From: Sporosarcina sp. FSL K6-2383
GTDB lineage: Bacteria; Bacillota; Bacilli; Bacillales_A; Planococcaceae
DNA: 64,000 bases
Assembly (NCBI RefSeq): GCF_038618305.1
Contig: NZ_CP152017.1
Location: 1,837,501 to 1,901,500, forward strand
Reading direction: 5' to 3'
Under the pieces are notes generated by a model. That model saw only the letters and a program-made list of their open reading frames with translations, did no database searches and was not told the origin of the DNA. The translations under genes were made by a program, and so were the position numbers. Positions 9,023 to 20,784 of the stretch are shown here, piece after piece; position 1 is the stretch's first letter; every line of letters begins with the position of its first letter.

Positions 9023-10714
9023 TTGAAGCTTGCAACAAAGATTGTCATTCTAGTCCTCTTAGTCATGGGAACGGTAGCAAGCATAGGCTTGTATACAGTC
9101 AATACGAACAAAGGAATCACCATTTCGTTTGCTGAATTAGAAAAAACGATTCAGGATGAACAAGGTCAGGCAATCACTCTAAAAGAATCATCTGACGGCT
9201 CATTGTACTTGCAGACGGCAGACGCATTATACGTGACGCAAGTTCGTCCGCAAAGTCAGTTAGTTGAGCAATTAGTTGAAAAATATAATTTATCCTACCA
9301 ATATGCCAACCAAAATCGTTTCGACGGTTTGCTCATTGGTGGATTACTCATAGCATCACTAGTTACATTATTCGTCCTTCACAAAAAGGGTAAAATCGGC
9401 ATCGGTGCTTCTACGATGAAAAACAGTGCTGCTAAAGCAACACCGTTACCAGACATTACTCTACAACATATCGGTGGACTGCCAGTTGAAATGAAAGAAG
9501 AAATTCACCAAACTTTATCCATCATCAAAAATCCGAGACAATCGGAACAGCTGGGCATCACTCCACCAAAAGGTCTACTCTTATATGGACCGCCAGGCAC
9601 TGGGAAAACTTTATTAGCACAGGCAATAGCACGTGAAATTGGTGCTACATTCTATTCGTCGAGTGGTGCAGCTTTTACCGAGTTATTTGTAGGGGTCGGT
9701 GCTTCACGTGTACGCACGCTATTTGAAAATGCTAGAAAGCAAAAACCAGCTGTCATTTTCATTGATGAAGTTGATGCGCTCGCAGGGAAGCGGAAAACAC
9801 ATGGTGGGGAAGAAACAGAAAAAACGTTAACGGAATTGCTCGTCCAGTTGGACGGTGGCAATAACAACGATGGTGTACTTTTCATCGCAGCTACAAACCG
9901 CAAGGATATGCTGGATGAGGCTTTCCTTCGCCCAGGGCGTATTGATTATTCATTCCAAGTTCCATTGCCAGATGCGACAGGCAGGAGAGAGATTATCGAG
10001 ATTCATACGAAAGGCAAGTTGTTAGCGGATAATGTTGCGGCTTCCTTGGATGGCTTGGCAGATAGTACAGCAGGTTTTTCAGGCGCTGAGCTCAGCTCAC
10101 TGTTTGAAACAGCTAGTAGAAGGGCAATGCGCGATGGACGTCAGCAAATCGATAAAGCTGATTTAGACTTTGCCATTGACCGTACCATCTTGGGAAGTAC
10201 TTCACGCACACTGAATGACCAAGAAACGAAGCGAAGAGTAGCCATCCATGAAACAGGTCATGCACTTATCGCAGCAATTACGAAACCAGGTTCAGTGCGG
10301 AAGGCGACGATTATTCCGCGTGGACAAGCGCTTGGCTATGTGGCACCCTTTCAAAAAGAGCTGCATTTATCGACGTATAGCGAATTGCTCGACCAAGTGA
10401 GCATGATTTTGGCGGGTGGGGTAGCAGAGCGTATGTATCTTGGTGAGCACAGTATTGGCGTTGGTGGAGATGTCCAACAGGCCAAGGAAATCATCGAAAG
10501 AATGGTCGATACAGGTTTACTAGAAAATGGCTTTACCCTAACGTTCAATGAAGGACAAAAAGAGTCGAAGATGCAAGCCATTTTTGACAAAGCGCTTCAT
10601 CAAACAGAAAGCCTAATTCAACAATACAGTACTGAATTTAATCAGCTAGTAGAACTGTTAATAAAGAAGGAAACACTGGATGGAACAGAAATTCAGAACA
10701 TAGTCACAAGATAA
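9023..10714 (+). CDS. FtsH-type membrane AAA+ metalloprotease, divergent paralogue
   Basis: A 563-residue protein with a TTG start behind AAGGAG. Two membrane segments (about 5-25 and 108-127) flank a short extracytoplasmic stretch. The AAA+ domain has Walker A GPPGTGKT at 189-196, Walker B VIFIDEVDAL and the second region of homology ATNRKDMLDEAFLRPGRID. The M41 peptidase domain has the zinc motif HETGH at 409-413 and a later Asp in GGDVQQA. The active site therefore looks complete. It is about 80-100 residues shorter than housekeeping FtsH, mainly in the periplasmic part and tail, and it is not beside tilS-hpt. I therefore read it as a second, specialised FtsH-like protease; its substrates are unknown. 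Confidence 0.88.
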   Translation: MKLATKIVILVLLVMGTVASIGLYTVNTNKGITISFAELEKTIQDEQGQAITLKESSDGSLYLQTADALYVTQVRPQSQLVEQLVEKYNLSYQYANQNRFDGLLIGGLLIASLVTLFVLHKKGKIGIGASTMKNSAAKATPLPDITLQHIGGLPVEMKEEIHQTLSIIKNPRQSEQLGITPPKGLLLYGPPGTGKTLLAQAIAREIGATFYSSSGAAFTELFVGVGASRVRTLFENARKQKPAVIFIDEVDALAGKRKTHGGEETEKTLTELLVQLDGGNNNDGVLFIAATNRKDMLDEAFLRPGRIDYSFQVPLPDATGRREIIEIHTKGKLLADNVAASLDGLADSTAGFSGAELSSLFETASRRAMRDGRQQIDKADLDFAIDRTILGSTSRTLNDQETKRRVAIHETGHALIAAITKPGSVRKATIIPRGQALGYVAPFQKELHLSTYSELLDQVSMILAGGVAERMYLGEHSIGVGGDVQQAKEIIERMVDTGLLENGFTLTFNEGQKESKMQAIFDKALHQTESLIQQYSTEFNQLVELLIKKETLDGTEIQNIVTR

Positions 10715-10716
10715 GG

Positions 10717-10763
10717 AAAAGCAGCTTGTTACTCCAAGTGGAGATGAACAAGCTGCTTTTCTA
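10717..10763 (+). terminator. Terminator of the FtsH-like gene
   Basis: A 14-bp stem AAAAGCAGCTTGTT (10717-10730) pairs with its complement at 10747-10760, leaving a 16-base loop and ending in TTTTC. It lies between converging genes. Confidence 0.75.
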
Positions 10764-10811
10764 TTGTTATTTACAAGAACCAAACCATTGCAGATAGTCT
10801 CTAATAAAGAC

Positions 10812-11534
10812 TCACAAAATTTTCTCTAAAAAGTCCTGCGCTCGTTTACTTTTTGGGGATGAGAAGAACTCGGCAGGCGGGGCGTCTTCAACGAGTTGAC
10901 CATCGTCTAAAAATAACACGCGATCCGCTACTTCTCTCGCAAAGCCCATTTCATGCGTCACAATCGCCATCGTCATACCTGTGAGTGCTAAGGACTTAAT
11001 GACTTCGAGTACTTCTTTGACCATTTCTGGGTCGAGAGCAGACGTTGGTTCGTCGAATAACATCATTTCTGGAGACATTGCTAACGCTCGAGCAATAGCG
11101 ACACGTTGCTTTTGCCCGCCAGATAATCGGACAGGATGCTCATGCTCTTTATCCAACAGCCCAACCTTTTGCAGTAATTCCCGTCCTTGCTTTTCTGCGT
11201 CACTTTTAGACATGGACTTTACCATCATCGGTGCATACGTGATGTTTTCAAGCACCGTTTTATGTGGGAATAGATTGAACTGTTGAAACACCATGCCGAC
11301 TTGTTGTCTGACCTTCATAATATTAGTTTTAGGATTTGTTACTTCATCGTCGTTGACCCAAATCTGCCCACTAGTAGGTTTTTCTAATAAATTAATACAG
11401 CGAAGAAAAGTAGATTTACCAGAGCCAGAAGGTCCAATGATTGCAATGATTTCACCTTTTTCAATCGTCGTTGTAATGCCTTTTAATACATCATTTTTCC
11501 CGAAGCTTTTGCGAAGGTCTTGGATTTTAATCAC
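10812..11534 (-). CDS. Polar amino-acid ABC transporter ATP-binding protein
   Basis: A 240-residue ABC ATPase of the GlnQ/HisP/TcyC group. It shows Walker [10 protein letters not shown] (about 34-42), the Q-loop QQFNLFPH, the signature [15 protein letters not shown], Walker [14 protein letters not shown] and the H-loop IVTHEMGFA. It energises import by the permease and binding protein encoded upstream on the same strand. The GTG start lies inside the end of the permease gene (8-base overlap), behind AGGAGG. It is the last gene of a five-gene leftward operon beginning with a PAS/AAA regulator and an aminotransferase, so the substrate is probably an amino acid that the aminotransferase degrades. 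Confidence 0.92.
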   Translation of the reverse strand: MIKIQDLRKSFGKNDVLKGITTTIEKGEIIAIIGPSGSGKSTFLRCINLLEKPTSGQIWVNDDEVTNPKTNIMKVRQQVGMVFQQFNLFPHKTVLENITYAPMMVKSMSKSDAEKQGRELLQKVGLLDKEHEHPVRLSGGQKQRVAIARALAMSPEMMLFDEPTSALDPEMVKEVLEVIKSLALTGMTMAIVTHEMGFAREVADRVLFLDDGQLVEDAPPAEFFSSPKSKRAQDFLEKIL

Positions 11535-12186
11535 TTCTTCTCATCCTCCTTTCAATCGCTTTGCCGAGTAGTGTCAGTACCATCACCATGACATAATAAA
11601 TAACACCCGCAAAGATAAGCGATTCAAAATAGCGATAAGTGTTGCCACCGACGATATACGATCTCCTCATAATATCTGTGACACCAATCACTGTCACAAT
11701 AGCAGATTCTTTCGTCAGTGTGATGAATTCATTCATTAAAGCCGGTAAAATATTTTTTAATGCTTGTGGTAAAACGATATCCTTCATCATATTTTTATAG
11801 GGGACTCCAAGTGCCATAGAAGCCTCGAGCTGACCTCGATCAACTGCTAAAATACCTGCCCGAATAATTTCCGAAATATAGGCCCCTGAATTGAAACCGA
11901 AGGCTAAAACAGCTGCGGTATAGGCGCTGACTTTAATATCAAACAGCTGTGGGGTACCATAGTAAATTAATAGAAGTTGGAGAATCAAAGGTGTTCCACG
12001 GAAGACTGACGTATAAATATCAGCGAACCAGGTTAATGATTTAATCCGTCCAATTTTACATAATGCCAGTAGAATTCCGATGGCAAAGCCAATAAGTGCG
12101 GCTAGGCCAACAATTTTTAAGGTGACCCCGATACCTTGTAAAATATAAGGTATCGAGGGAATAATTTGGGTAAAGTCTAAATTCAT
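11527..12186 (-). CDS. Polar amino-acid ABC transporter permease
   Basis: A 219-residue permease of the HisM/GlnP type with about five membrane helices. The EAA-like loop is visible as [26 protein letters not shown] near residues 130-155. The N-terminal motif [20 protein letters not shown] is typical of the His/Glu/Gln/Arg class. It has a GAGGGG ribosome site and follows the binding-protein gene by about 30 bases. Only one permease gene is present, so it would work as a homodimer with the adjacent ATPase. The substrate is not determined by sequence. Confidence 0.92.
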   Translation of the reverse strand: MNLDFTQIIPSIPYILQGIGVTLKIVGLAALIGFAIGILLALCKIGRIKSLTWFADIYTSVFRGTPLILQLLLIYYGTPQLFDIKVSAYTAAVLAFGFNSGAYISEIIRAGILAVDRGQLEASMALGVPYKNMMKDIVLPQALKNILPALMNEFITLTKESAIVTVIGVTDIMRRSYIVGGNTYRYFESLIFAGVIYYVMVMVLTLLGKAIERRMRRSD

Positions 12187-12215
12187 AGGTTATACCCCTC
12201 TCTTTCTCGAATGAA

Positions 12216-13004
12216 TTAGTTACTAAACCATTTGACAACTAATTTATCGACTTCTCCTTGGTCTTGTAGCTCTTTTAAAACACGGTCGAATTCAGCCGTT
12301 AAAGCACTGTCTTTTTGGAAAGCAATAGACAAGCCCAACTTATGTTCTTCTGGTAATTCAAAGCTAGCAAGGTCTGGATTTGCTTCGATATACCCATTTG
12401 CTACAACATCCGCCACTACAATTGCGTCAAGATGTCCAGAACGAATCTCTTGGAATAAATCTGGAACGCGGTCCCGGCTTTCAACCGTATAACCATATTG
12501 TTCTTCTAGTGATTTTGCACCTTTTTCCTGAACAGAAGCCGTTTGCGCACCTATTGTTTTACCGTTTAAATCATCGGCAGACGCAATGTTTTTATCTTTC
12601 ATCGTGATGACTAAGTTTGTAGCAGTAAAATATGGCTCTGAGAAATCAATAACTTTTTTACGTTCTTCGTTATTACCGTCCATACCTGCAATGACAAAGT
12701 CGATGCTCTTCGCTTGGAGAGCAGGGATCAAACCATTAAAATCCATATCTTCAATCTCTAGCTCATAGCCAAGCTCTTTGGCAATCATCGTAGCTAAATC
12801 AATGTCAAAACCGATGATTTCATCGCTGACAGCTGTATCGACATATTCAAAAGGTGGGTAATCAGCAGAAGTAGCTATTTTTAGTGTCTTTGTATCTGAA
12901 GAACCCGATTTTTCGTTTCCATCTTTTCCTGTTGCTCCACATGCTGCAAGTACACTCATCACAAGGACAAAGAGGATTGCAATTCCTGACCATTTTTTCA
13001 TCAT
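12216..13004 (-). CDS. Amino-acid ABC transporter substrate-binding lipoprotein
   Basis: A 262-residue family-3 solute-binding protein. The start at 13004 (or the adjacent ATG at 13001) is chosen because GGAGAG lies 4-7 bases upstream and gives a lipoprotein signal peptide ending in the lipobox LAAC. The mature domain opens KTLKIATSADYPPFEYVD and contains IIGFDIDLA and FNGLIPALQAKSIDFVIAGM, both diagnostic of polar amino-acid binders. It should be lipid-anchored to the outer face of the membrane and deliver ligand to the permease. A conserved Arg/Asp carboxylate-binding pair cannot be assigned without a model. The start annotated 17 codons upstream is unlikely. Confidence 0.92.
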   Translation of the reverse strand: MMKKWSGIAILFVLVMSVLAACGATGKDGNEKSGSSDTKTLKIATSADYPPFEYVDTAVSDEIIGFDIDLATMIAKELGYELEIEDMDFNGLIPALQAKSIDFVIAGMDGNNEERKKVIDFSEPYFTATNLVITMKDKNIASADDLNGKTIGAQTASVQEKGAKSLEEQYGYTVESRDRVPDLFQEIRSGHLDAIVVADVVANGYIEANPDLASFELPEEHKLGLSIAFQKDSALTAEFDRVLKELQDQGEVDKLVVKWFSN

Positions 13005-13026
13005 AAATCTCTCCATTTCTAATTTG

Positions 13027-14346
13027 TTATTTGCCAAACTCGGTAAGCACTTCATCTAACATAGCCAACCCAACATCAATTTGATCTTTCGTTATCGTTA
13101 GCGGTGGAATCATTCGGATGACTTCACCGGAATTACCGCATAAGTAGAACAGTACGCCTTTTTGCAGACAGCCATCGAGTACGGTCATGACGGCTTCACC
13201 ATCAGCTTCTCCTGTTTCAGGATTGCCAAGCTCTATGCCAATCATCAGACCGACGCCTCTCACATCTCGAATAATAGGGTGACGCTGTTTCATGAGTAGT
13301 AATTGTTCCATTGCATATGCACCTACAGTTGTTGCATTTTCCAATAGCTTTTCTTCTTTCATCACTTCAAGTGAAGCTAGGGCGGCAGAACAGGCAATTG
13401 GATTCCCGCCGAATGTTGTGCCGTGTGAGCCAAGTGGCCACTGATCCATTAGCTCTTTCGAGGCAACAGTTGCACTTAAGGGAAGTCCAGCAGCAATGCC
13501 TTTTGCAATTGCCATAATATCAGGTTTCACATCGAATGTTTGTGCAGCAAACCAATTACCTGTACGACCGAACCCTGTTTGAACTTCATCGAAAATGAGA
13601 AGAATCCCATGGCGATCACAAATTTCACGAATCTTTTTTAACCACGCCTTTGGTGGAATGATGTAACCACCTTCACCGAGAACGGGTTCAATAATCATAC
13701 AGGCCACTTCTTCGGGGTCAACTTGGTGATTAAAGAGTTTTTTGACATCCTGTTCAAGTTTTTCAGGGAAGAAAATTTCTGGATCTGCACCTGCTGGAAG
13801 ATACTCTGGTAAAGCATAGGGCAACTGATAGGCTAACCATGAGGGCTGCAAATGTTTCCGGTATTTACTTTTTGATGTCGTCACACTTAGTGCGCCAATG
13901 GAGCGTCCGTGGAAACAACCCGTAAACGAAACGACATAAGGACGCTTTGTTGTATATTTTGCAAGCTTTAAAGCTCCCTCAATCGCTTCAGTCCCGCTAT
14001 TAGCAAAAAAGAAATTGTCGAGCTTATGAGGCAAAATGGTTTGCAGCTCAGCCGCTAATTTTAAAATGGACTCGTAAATAATGACACCAGAAGGACCATG
14101 TATTAGATGATCTGCACTATCTTTTATCGCTTGAACGACTTTTGGATGCCGATGCCCCACGTTTTCGACAGCAATACCAGATGTGAAGTCTAAGTATTGT
14201 TTGCCATCAACTCCGTAGTAATAACAGCCCTCTGCTTTGACAACAGGTAAGTTTGGATGATCTTTTGCCATGCTTGGTGCAAGAAAATTCCCGATATTGT
14301 TCACCATATGAACCCAATCTTGTTTTTTCTCTACATGTTGTTGCAC
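13027..14346 (-). CDS. Class-III aminotransferase (GABA/ornithine type)
   Basis: A 439-residue PLP enzyme of fold type I. Family signatures include [18 protein letters not shown], the cofactor phosphate region [16 protein letters not shown], the PLP-contacting Asp in [15 protein letters not shown], the Schiff-base lysine in [14 protein letters not shown] and [13 protein letters not shown]. It resembles 4-aminobutyrate or acetylornithine-type aminotransferases. With an upstream PAS/HTH activator and a downstream amino-acid importer, it probably catabolises an imported omega-amino acid or diamine. The GTG start follows AGGAGG at 7 bases. No succinate-semialdehyde dehydrogenase is adjacent, so a pure GABA role is not proven. 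Confidence 0.88.
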   Translation of the reverse strand: MQQHVEKKQDWVHMVNNIGNFLAPSMAKDHPNLPVVKAEGCYYYGVDGKQYLDFTSGIAVENVGHRHPKVVQAIKDSADHLIHGPSGVIIYESILKLAAELQTILPHKLDNFFFANSGTEAIEGALKLAKYTTKRPYVVSFTGCFHGRSIGALSVTTSKSKYRKHLQPSWLAYQLPYALPEYLPAGADPEIFFPEKLEQDVKKLFNHQVDPEEVACMIIEPVLGEGGYIIPPKAWLKKIREICDRHGILLIFDEVQTGFGRTGNWFAAQTFDVKPDIMAIAKGIAAGLPLSATVASKELMDQWPLGSHGTTFGGNPIACSAALASLEVMKEEKLLENATTVGAYAMEQLLLMKQRHPIIRDVRGVGLMIGIELGNPETGEADGEAVMTVLDGCLQKGVLFYLCGNSGEVIRMIPPLTITKDQIDVGLAMLDEVLTEFGK

Positions 14347-14357
14347 GCTAAATCCTC

Positions 14358-15722
14358 CTATTCAAAATCAGTATATTTTTTTAATTTACGCACGACAGAA
14401 GGTTGGCTGATGCCCAGATACTTAGCAATTTCAGTTGTTGTACGATAGCGTGTTTGCGCATCACGTAGTACCTTCATCTCTACATTTTCTAAAATACTAG
14501 GTAGTGTCCGACCTTGTAGATGGATCATTGATAAGTCTTCGTCTGTCTCTTTTCGGTATTCTGGTGGAAGATCTTTAGCTGTAATGAGAGTAGAAGGGCT
14601 TTGAACAACCAGTCGTTCTATCACATTAATAAGCTCGTTATGATTTCCAAACCATTCGAGATGAAGTAGTTGGTTAAATACATCATCTGAAAGCTCCTTC
14701 ACCGTCTGATATTTCATTGAAAATTGGCTCAAATAACTACTGATAAGGGCACTTATATCTCCCTTACGATCTCGTAGTGGTTTTAAATGAATCGGAACGA
14801 TATGGAGCATGTAATACAAATCTTTATGGAATTCATTTTTAGAAACTGCCTCTGTCAATATGGTTTCAGAAGAGCTGATCAATCTAACGTTAAGTGGAAG
14901 AGCCGCTTCTGCACCAATGGGTGTGTATGTACGTTCTTTTAATATTTTTGAAAGTTTTCCCTGTAGATGAATCGAAAGCTGATCAATCCCTTTTACATAA
15001 AGGGTGCCCCCGTACGCTAACGCTAATAGACCTGTTTCTTTTTGTTCAAAGCCACCGCCAAATAATTCCCGTTCAAACATCGCTTCAGGTATTGTTTCAC
15101 AGTCAATCTCGATGAAAGGTCCATTTTTTCGAGTACTTTCATTATGAATGACTTTAGCCAGTGTGGATTTTCCGGTTCCTTGCTCTCCGTAGAGGATGAC
15201 GGAAACGTCATGGGGTGCTGCATTACGGGCTGTTTCAAATGCAATACGAGTCGATCTATTTTCAATTGTTAGCCCGTCGATTGTCAGATGTTCTTTGCGA
15301 AGCAGTGAAAGTTCCTCTTTTGTGAGTAACATTTCCTGTTCGAGCTCCTTCATATATTCATGGATAACAAGAAGCTCCGAAACTTCGTATGAATAACTAA
15401 GGACAAACTCAACTTCTCCTACTTCATTAAAAAAAGGCATTCCTGTAATGAGTACTTTTTGACCTGTTGTAGTTGTTTGTATGACGACCATCTTCTTTTT
15501 TTGTTTAAGAACAAGTGGAGTAATCGCCGGAGAGAAGATACCCCTTTGTTCCAAATCATAAACAGATTTCCCGAGGAGCTCTTCAGCTTGAATTCCATAA
15601 TGGCGGCCGCTAATTTGAGAGGCCTTTACGATAAAACCAGCATGGTTCGTAACAATAATATCTTCCTCATACGAGTCAATAATTTCTTCTTTTGAATTTG
15701 GATGTAAGAAAAATCCTGTCAT
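14358..15722 (-). CDS. PAS-AAA-HTH regulator of the NtrC/TyrR superfamily lacking GAFTGA
   Basis: A 454-residue regulator heading the aminotransferase/ABC operon, with its stop 11 bases from the next start. A PAS domain covers about residues 15-120 ([18 protein letters not shown], [13 protein letters not shown]). The AAA+ domain (about 150-375) has Walker A GEQGTGKS and a DEXX-like region with [10 protein letters not shown]. The C-terminal HTH ([21 protein letters not shown]) is of the TyrR/Fis type. Where sigma-54 activators have ELFGH-EKGAFTGA, this protein reads [15 protein letters not shown], so the sigma-54 contact loop is absent. It may act like TyrR, with sigma-A. The PAS domain likely binds a small ligand. 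The start follows GGAGGAGG. Confidence 0.85.
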   Translation of the reverse strand: MTGFFLHPNSKEEIIDSYEEDIIVTNHAGFIVKASQISGRHYGIQAEELLGKSVYDLEQRGIFSPAITPLVLKQKKKMVVIQTTTTGQKVLITGMPFFNEVGEVEFVLSYSYEVSELLVIHEYMKELEQEMLLTKEELSLLRKEHLTIDGLTIENRSTRIAFETARNAAPHDVSVILYGEQGTGKSTLAKVIHNESTRKNGPFIEIDCETIPEAMFERELFGGGFEQKETGLLALAYGGTLYVKGIDQLSIHLQGKLSKILKERTYTPIGAEAALPLNVRLISSSETILTEAVSKNEFHKDLYYMLHIVPIHLKPLRDRKGDISALISSYLSQFSMKYQTVKELSDDVFNQLLHLEWFGNHNELINVIERLVVQSPSTLITAKDLPPEYRKETDEDLSMIHLQGRTLPSILENVEMKVLRDAQTRYRTTTEIAKYLGISQPSVVRKLKKYTDFE

Positions 15723-15745
15723 TCGACTCCTCCTCCCAAACGATT

Positions 15746-15763
15746 CTATTCAAATGTGAATAG
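15746..15763. promoter_or_regulatory. Inverted repeat upstream of the regulator operon
   Basis: CTATTCA-AATG-TGAATAG is a perfect 7+7 inverted repeat, 24 bases before the regulator start. It is a candidate operator, possibly for the PAS/HTH protein itself; no consensus is known to me. Confidence 0.45.
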
Positions 15764-15869
15764 CTATTTGAAATTAAATAAAACTATACTATATTTTCAG
15801 AAGATTGACAATAAAAAAAGTAATTTTATAATTAGAAACCTCATTGTAGAGGGGATGATGAAGAGTATA

Positions 15870-15885
15870 GCATGAATATTCATGC
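15870..15885. promoter_or_regulatory. 16-bp perfect palindrome in the divergent control region
   Basis: GCATGAATATTCATGC is perfectly self-complementary and sits mid-way in the 360-base gap between the leftward regulator operon and the rightward amidohydrolase. It is a candidate shared operator. The rest of the gap is AT-rich with no gene visible. Confidence 0.5.
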
Positions 15886-16082
15886 GTGTATAGGTATTTA
15901 AATGCGGATTATGATAGGTTTTTTTGAGGGTGAAATGATGAGAATATTAGCGTCTAACTAGGGAGTATGATTTTTTATATGATGATTGTCGTTACTAGTG
16001 TTACTATGATTACATACAAATAAAGCTATCGATATGCGAGTTTAGTCCATTGGAAATGCTAATTAGGAAGGGGATTGTACGA

Positions 16083-17267
16083 GTGAGAGACGCTATTTTT
16101 GAGGAAATAACTGCAGGTATGGAAGAAATGATTCGAGTACGGCGCCATTTGCATATGCACCCGGAATTGTCTCATCAAGAGATTGAAACCCCTGCTTATA
16201 TTGCTGCTTACTTAAATGATTTAGGTATTGAGGTGAGACAAGGTGTTGGAGGTAGAGGAGTCATTGGGAGAATTCGAGGTGGCAAACCGGGAAAAACAAT
16301 CGCATTTCGAGCAGATTTCGATGCATTACCCATTGAAGACTCGAAGGATGTGCCTTATTCATCGACCATAGCGGGAGTCATGCACGCTTGTGGGCATGAT
16401 GGTCATACAGCTGCTTTACTTGGCTTTGCAAAAGCAATGAATGCCGTCAAGGATCAGTTGTCTGGAGATATTATTTTGATTCACCAATTCGGAGAAGAAT
16501 TACCGCCAGGTGGAGCGAGAGCGATGATGGCAGACGGTTGTCTTGACGGGGTTGATGCAATCTATGGTGCGCATCTGCAATCTACGATGGATGCTGACAA
16601 AGTCTTTGTACGTGATGGTTATTTACAAGCAGGAGAAGACACGATAAAAATCATAGTCAAAGGTTCTGGAACACATGGAGCAGAGCCGCATAATGGAGCA
16701 GATCCTATTTTAGCCGCAAGCCATATTATGGTCGCACTGCAATCGATTGTTAGTCGAAATGCAGATCCACTAAAAGAGCTTGTCATTACCATTGGAAAGT
16801 TTCATGCGGGCGATGCAGATAACGTTATACCGGAGCAGGCTGTTTTAGAAGGAACGATTCGTGTTTTCGATGAAAATATACGCGTACTGGCAAGTAACCG
16901 CCTTCGCGACTTGGCGCAATCCATCGGGTGTGGTCTAGGCTGTGAAGTAGACGTCCATATTGAGTCTGGCTATGATGCGCTTTGGAACCATGCCGCCCAA
17001 ATGGATGTCGTAAGAGGTGCTGCTGCACATGTAGTCGGAGAGCAAGCCGTCATCGAAACCGAACCCATTATGCCTGTCGAGGATTTTTCTTATTATCTAC
17101 AAAAACTTCCTGGAGCTTACTTTTTTGTCGGTGCCAAACTAGCGGCCGCCGAAAAAGTTTTTCCTCATCATCATGAAAAATTTGATTTTCATGAACCAGC
17201 GATGCAAGTCATCGCAAAAACATTTGCGGCTATCTATTTGGAAGAGCAAAACAATATAGACGAATGA
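16083..17267 (+). CDS. M20 family amidohydrolase (N-acyl-L-amino-acid / hippurate hydrolase type)
   Basis: A 394-residue zinc-dependent aminoacylase-like hydrolase. The GTG at 16083 is preferred because GGAAGGGG lies 9 bases upstream; an in-frame ATG at 16050 lacks a site. Family motifs are RRHLHMHPELSHQE, FRADFDALPIED, MHACGHDGHTAALLG (metal Cys/His), the catalytic glutamates in QFGEELPPGG, and HGAEPHNGADPI in the lid domain. It should remove acyl groups from amino acids or ring-open indole-type amides. It is divergent from the aminotransferase/importer operon and may share its control region, which would fit uptake and breakdown of an acylated amino acid. That link is inference. Confidence 0.88.
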   Translation: MRDAIFEEITAGMEEMIRVRRHLHMHPELSHQEIETPAYIAAYLNDLGIEVRQGVGGRGVIGRIRGGKPGKTIAFRADFDALPIEDSKDVPYSSTIAGVMHACGHDGHTAALLGFAKAMNAVKDQLSGDIILIHQFGEELPPGGARAMMADGCLDGVDAIYGAHLQSTMDADKVFVRDGYLQAGEDTIKIIVKGSGTHGAEPHNGADPILAASHIMVALQSIVSRNADPLKELVITIGKFHAGDADNVIPEQAVLEGTIRVFDENIRVLASNRLRDLAQSIGCGLGCEVDVHIESGYDALWNHAAQMDVVRGAAAHVVGEQAVIETEPIMPVEDFSYYLQKLPGAYFFVGAKLAAAEKVFPHHHEKFDFHEPAMQVIAKTFAAIYLEEQNNIDE

Positions 17268-17348
17268 ATTTTGTAATCATTTTTATATACCTCTTTGTTA
17301 AGGATTAGTGCTAGAATGGAGTCAAGAAAAAGTAATGGGGATAGATGG

Positions 17349-18194
17349 ATGGAAAATTACGTAATTCAAAAAACTTTGAATAATAATGTGTTGATTGCTA
17401 CAGATAATAGTGGCAATGAGGTGATTTTAATTGGGCGTGGTATCGGATTTGGTGCGAATGCAGGGGAATTTATTCAACAAGAAAAAATCGAGAAATTATT
17501 TGTATTGAATGATCCTGAGGAACAAGAGCAATACAAACAATTACTCACCACTCTTGATGAAAAGACGTTGAAAGTGCTTATTTCTGCGGTTGAAATGATT
17601 CAAGCAGAAGCGAATCAACCATTGAATGAGCATATTCATGTTGCGTTGACAGACCATTTAGTCTTTGCCGTTAATCGAATGAGACGTGGCATGGCGATTC
17701 GAAATCCGTTTTTATTGGAAACGAAAGCACTTTATCCGAATGAATATAAAATTGCAGCAGAAGTGACAGCAATGGTCAATAAACAGCTGATGGTCGCGCT
17801 TCCAGAGGGAGAAATTGGTTTCATCGCCTTACATATTCACAGTGCCCTTGTGAACAAAAATGTTCGTGATGTAACGCGCCACTCTGAGTTGATTGTTCAG
17901 CTTGTCGACATGATTGAAGAGCAATTGGCTGTCGACATTGATAAAAATAGTATCGATTATATGCGGCTTATTCGACATCTTCATTTTACAATTGAGCGGG
18001 TTGTACGTGGAGAGCGAGTTGCGGAACCGAAAAAAATCACGCTATTGTTAAAATCGGAGTATCCAGTCTGCTACAATTTGGCCTGGAAGCTGATTAAGGT
18101 CATGCAGCAGAGCCTACAAAAGGAAATCTATGAAGCCGAAGCTGTTTATTTAACACTTCATTTACAGCGGATTCAAGCGAAAGTAGAACAATAA
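17349..18194 (+). CDS. glcT: GlcT-type transcription antiterminator
   Basis: A 281-residue BglG/SacY family antiterminator. The RNA-binding CAT domain (residues 1 to about 58) carries the hallmark KTLNNNVLIA and LIGRGIGFG. PRD1 (about 65-170) and PRD2 (about 172-280) contain the phosphorylatable histidines in NEHIHVALTDHL, FIALHIHSAL and LIRHLHFTIERV. The ATG at 17349 is chosen by comparison with B. subtilis GlcT length and GGGG eight bases upstream. It precedes ptsG and the matching RNA element, so it should bind the leader and permit ptsG transcription when glucose is transported and the EII keeps GlcT dephosphorylated. Confidence 0.93.
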   Translation: MENYVIQKTLNNNVLIATDNSGNEVILIGRGIGFGANAGEFIQQEKIEKLFVLNDPEEQEQYKQLLTTLDEKTLKVLISAVEMIQAEANQPLNEHIHVALTDHLVFAVNRMRRGMAIRNPFLLETKALYPNEYKIAAEVTAMVNKQLMVALPEGEIGFIALHIHSALVNKNVRDVTRHSELIVQLVDMIEEQLAVDIDKNSIDYMRLIRHLHFTIERVVRGERVAEPKKITLLLKSEYPVCYNLAWKLIKVMQQSLQKEIYEAEAVYLTLHLQRIQAKVEQ

Positions 18195-18298
18195 TTAGAA
18201 TACGTTTGTAAAATAAAAGTAACTATGCTACGATAATTTCATAAAGTCATTGGATTTGTAAGAAAGCACAGAATTGAATAACCTATTATCTGCATACG

Positions 18299-18402
18299 TG
18301 TTACTGATACGATCAGGCATGAGTACAAAGATGATTGATGACGGTTACAAGAGGGAACTCTTGTAGGCTAGTCTCAATTGTCTTTTCTCATGCCTTTTTT
18401 GT
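18299..18402 (+). ncRNA. ptsG leader: ribonucleic antiterminator site and terminator
   Basis: The sequence GTTACTGATACGATCAGGCA (about 18299-18318) matches the GlcT target type and overlaps the left arm AGGCATGAG (18315-18323) of a terminator. The right arm CTCATGCCT is at 18387-18395 and six T follow. An inner hairpin ACAAGAG/CTCTTGT sits in the loop. Binding of GlcT to the 5' element would block the terminator, as described for B. subtilis ptsG. Confidence 0.88.
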
Positions 18403-18428
18403 TGCACTAAAATCCGATGACTTCATAA

Positions 18429-20477
<2,049 letters not shown>

Positions 20478-20480
20478 AAA

Positions 20481-20512
20481 AAACAGGAGCCGATATGGCT
20501 CCTGTTTTTTTT
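20481..20512. terminator. Terminator of ptsG
   Basis: An 11-bp stem AAACAGGAGCC/GGCTCCTGTTT with a 5-base loop and nine T follows immediately after the stop codon. An A-run on the left makes it symmetrical. Confidence 0.85.
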
Positions 20513-20585
20513 ATTGTCTAGGAAATTATACAATTTTTGAACTTTGGATAAGTTGGAACCTTCACGTCTAAACTAAAAGGCATTC

Positions 20586-20668
20586 GAGGTAGTCGAGTTT
20601 TCGAAATACGTAGTCCAGTTTGTCCGAAAGGTAGCTGAGTTCGCTAAAAAGGTAGTCGGGTTTTCTAG
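20586..20668. repeat. Degenerate 21-base tandem repeat, copy B
   Basis: Four in-phase units of 21 bases with the core GTAGTCGAGTTT (variants TCCAGTTT, CTGAGTTC, TCGGGTTT) are separated by variable bases. It is the same family as the array at 8791-8909. It is located between the converging ptsG and gnd genes. Confidence 0.7.
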
Positions 20669-20722
20669 GGAAATCCAAGAATATACTTTTTGTGGTGGAA
20701 CCATGCGAAGGGCGAAGAAAAA

Positions 20723-20749
20723 TCCCAAGTGAATTATTTACACTTGGGA
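20723..20749 (-). terminator. Terminator of the zwf-gnd operon
   Basis: A 9-bp stem TCCCAAGTG/CACTTGGGA is followed on the minus strand by TTTTTC, just downstream of gnd. Confidence 0.75.
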
Positions 20750-20784
20750 CGTGGACAGTGGAGCTTTAGCGCTTTTGTTCTTAC

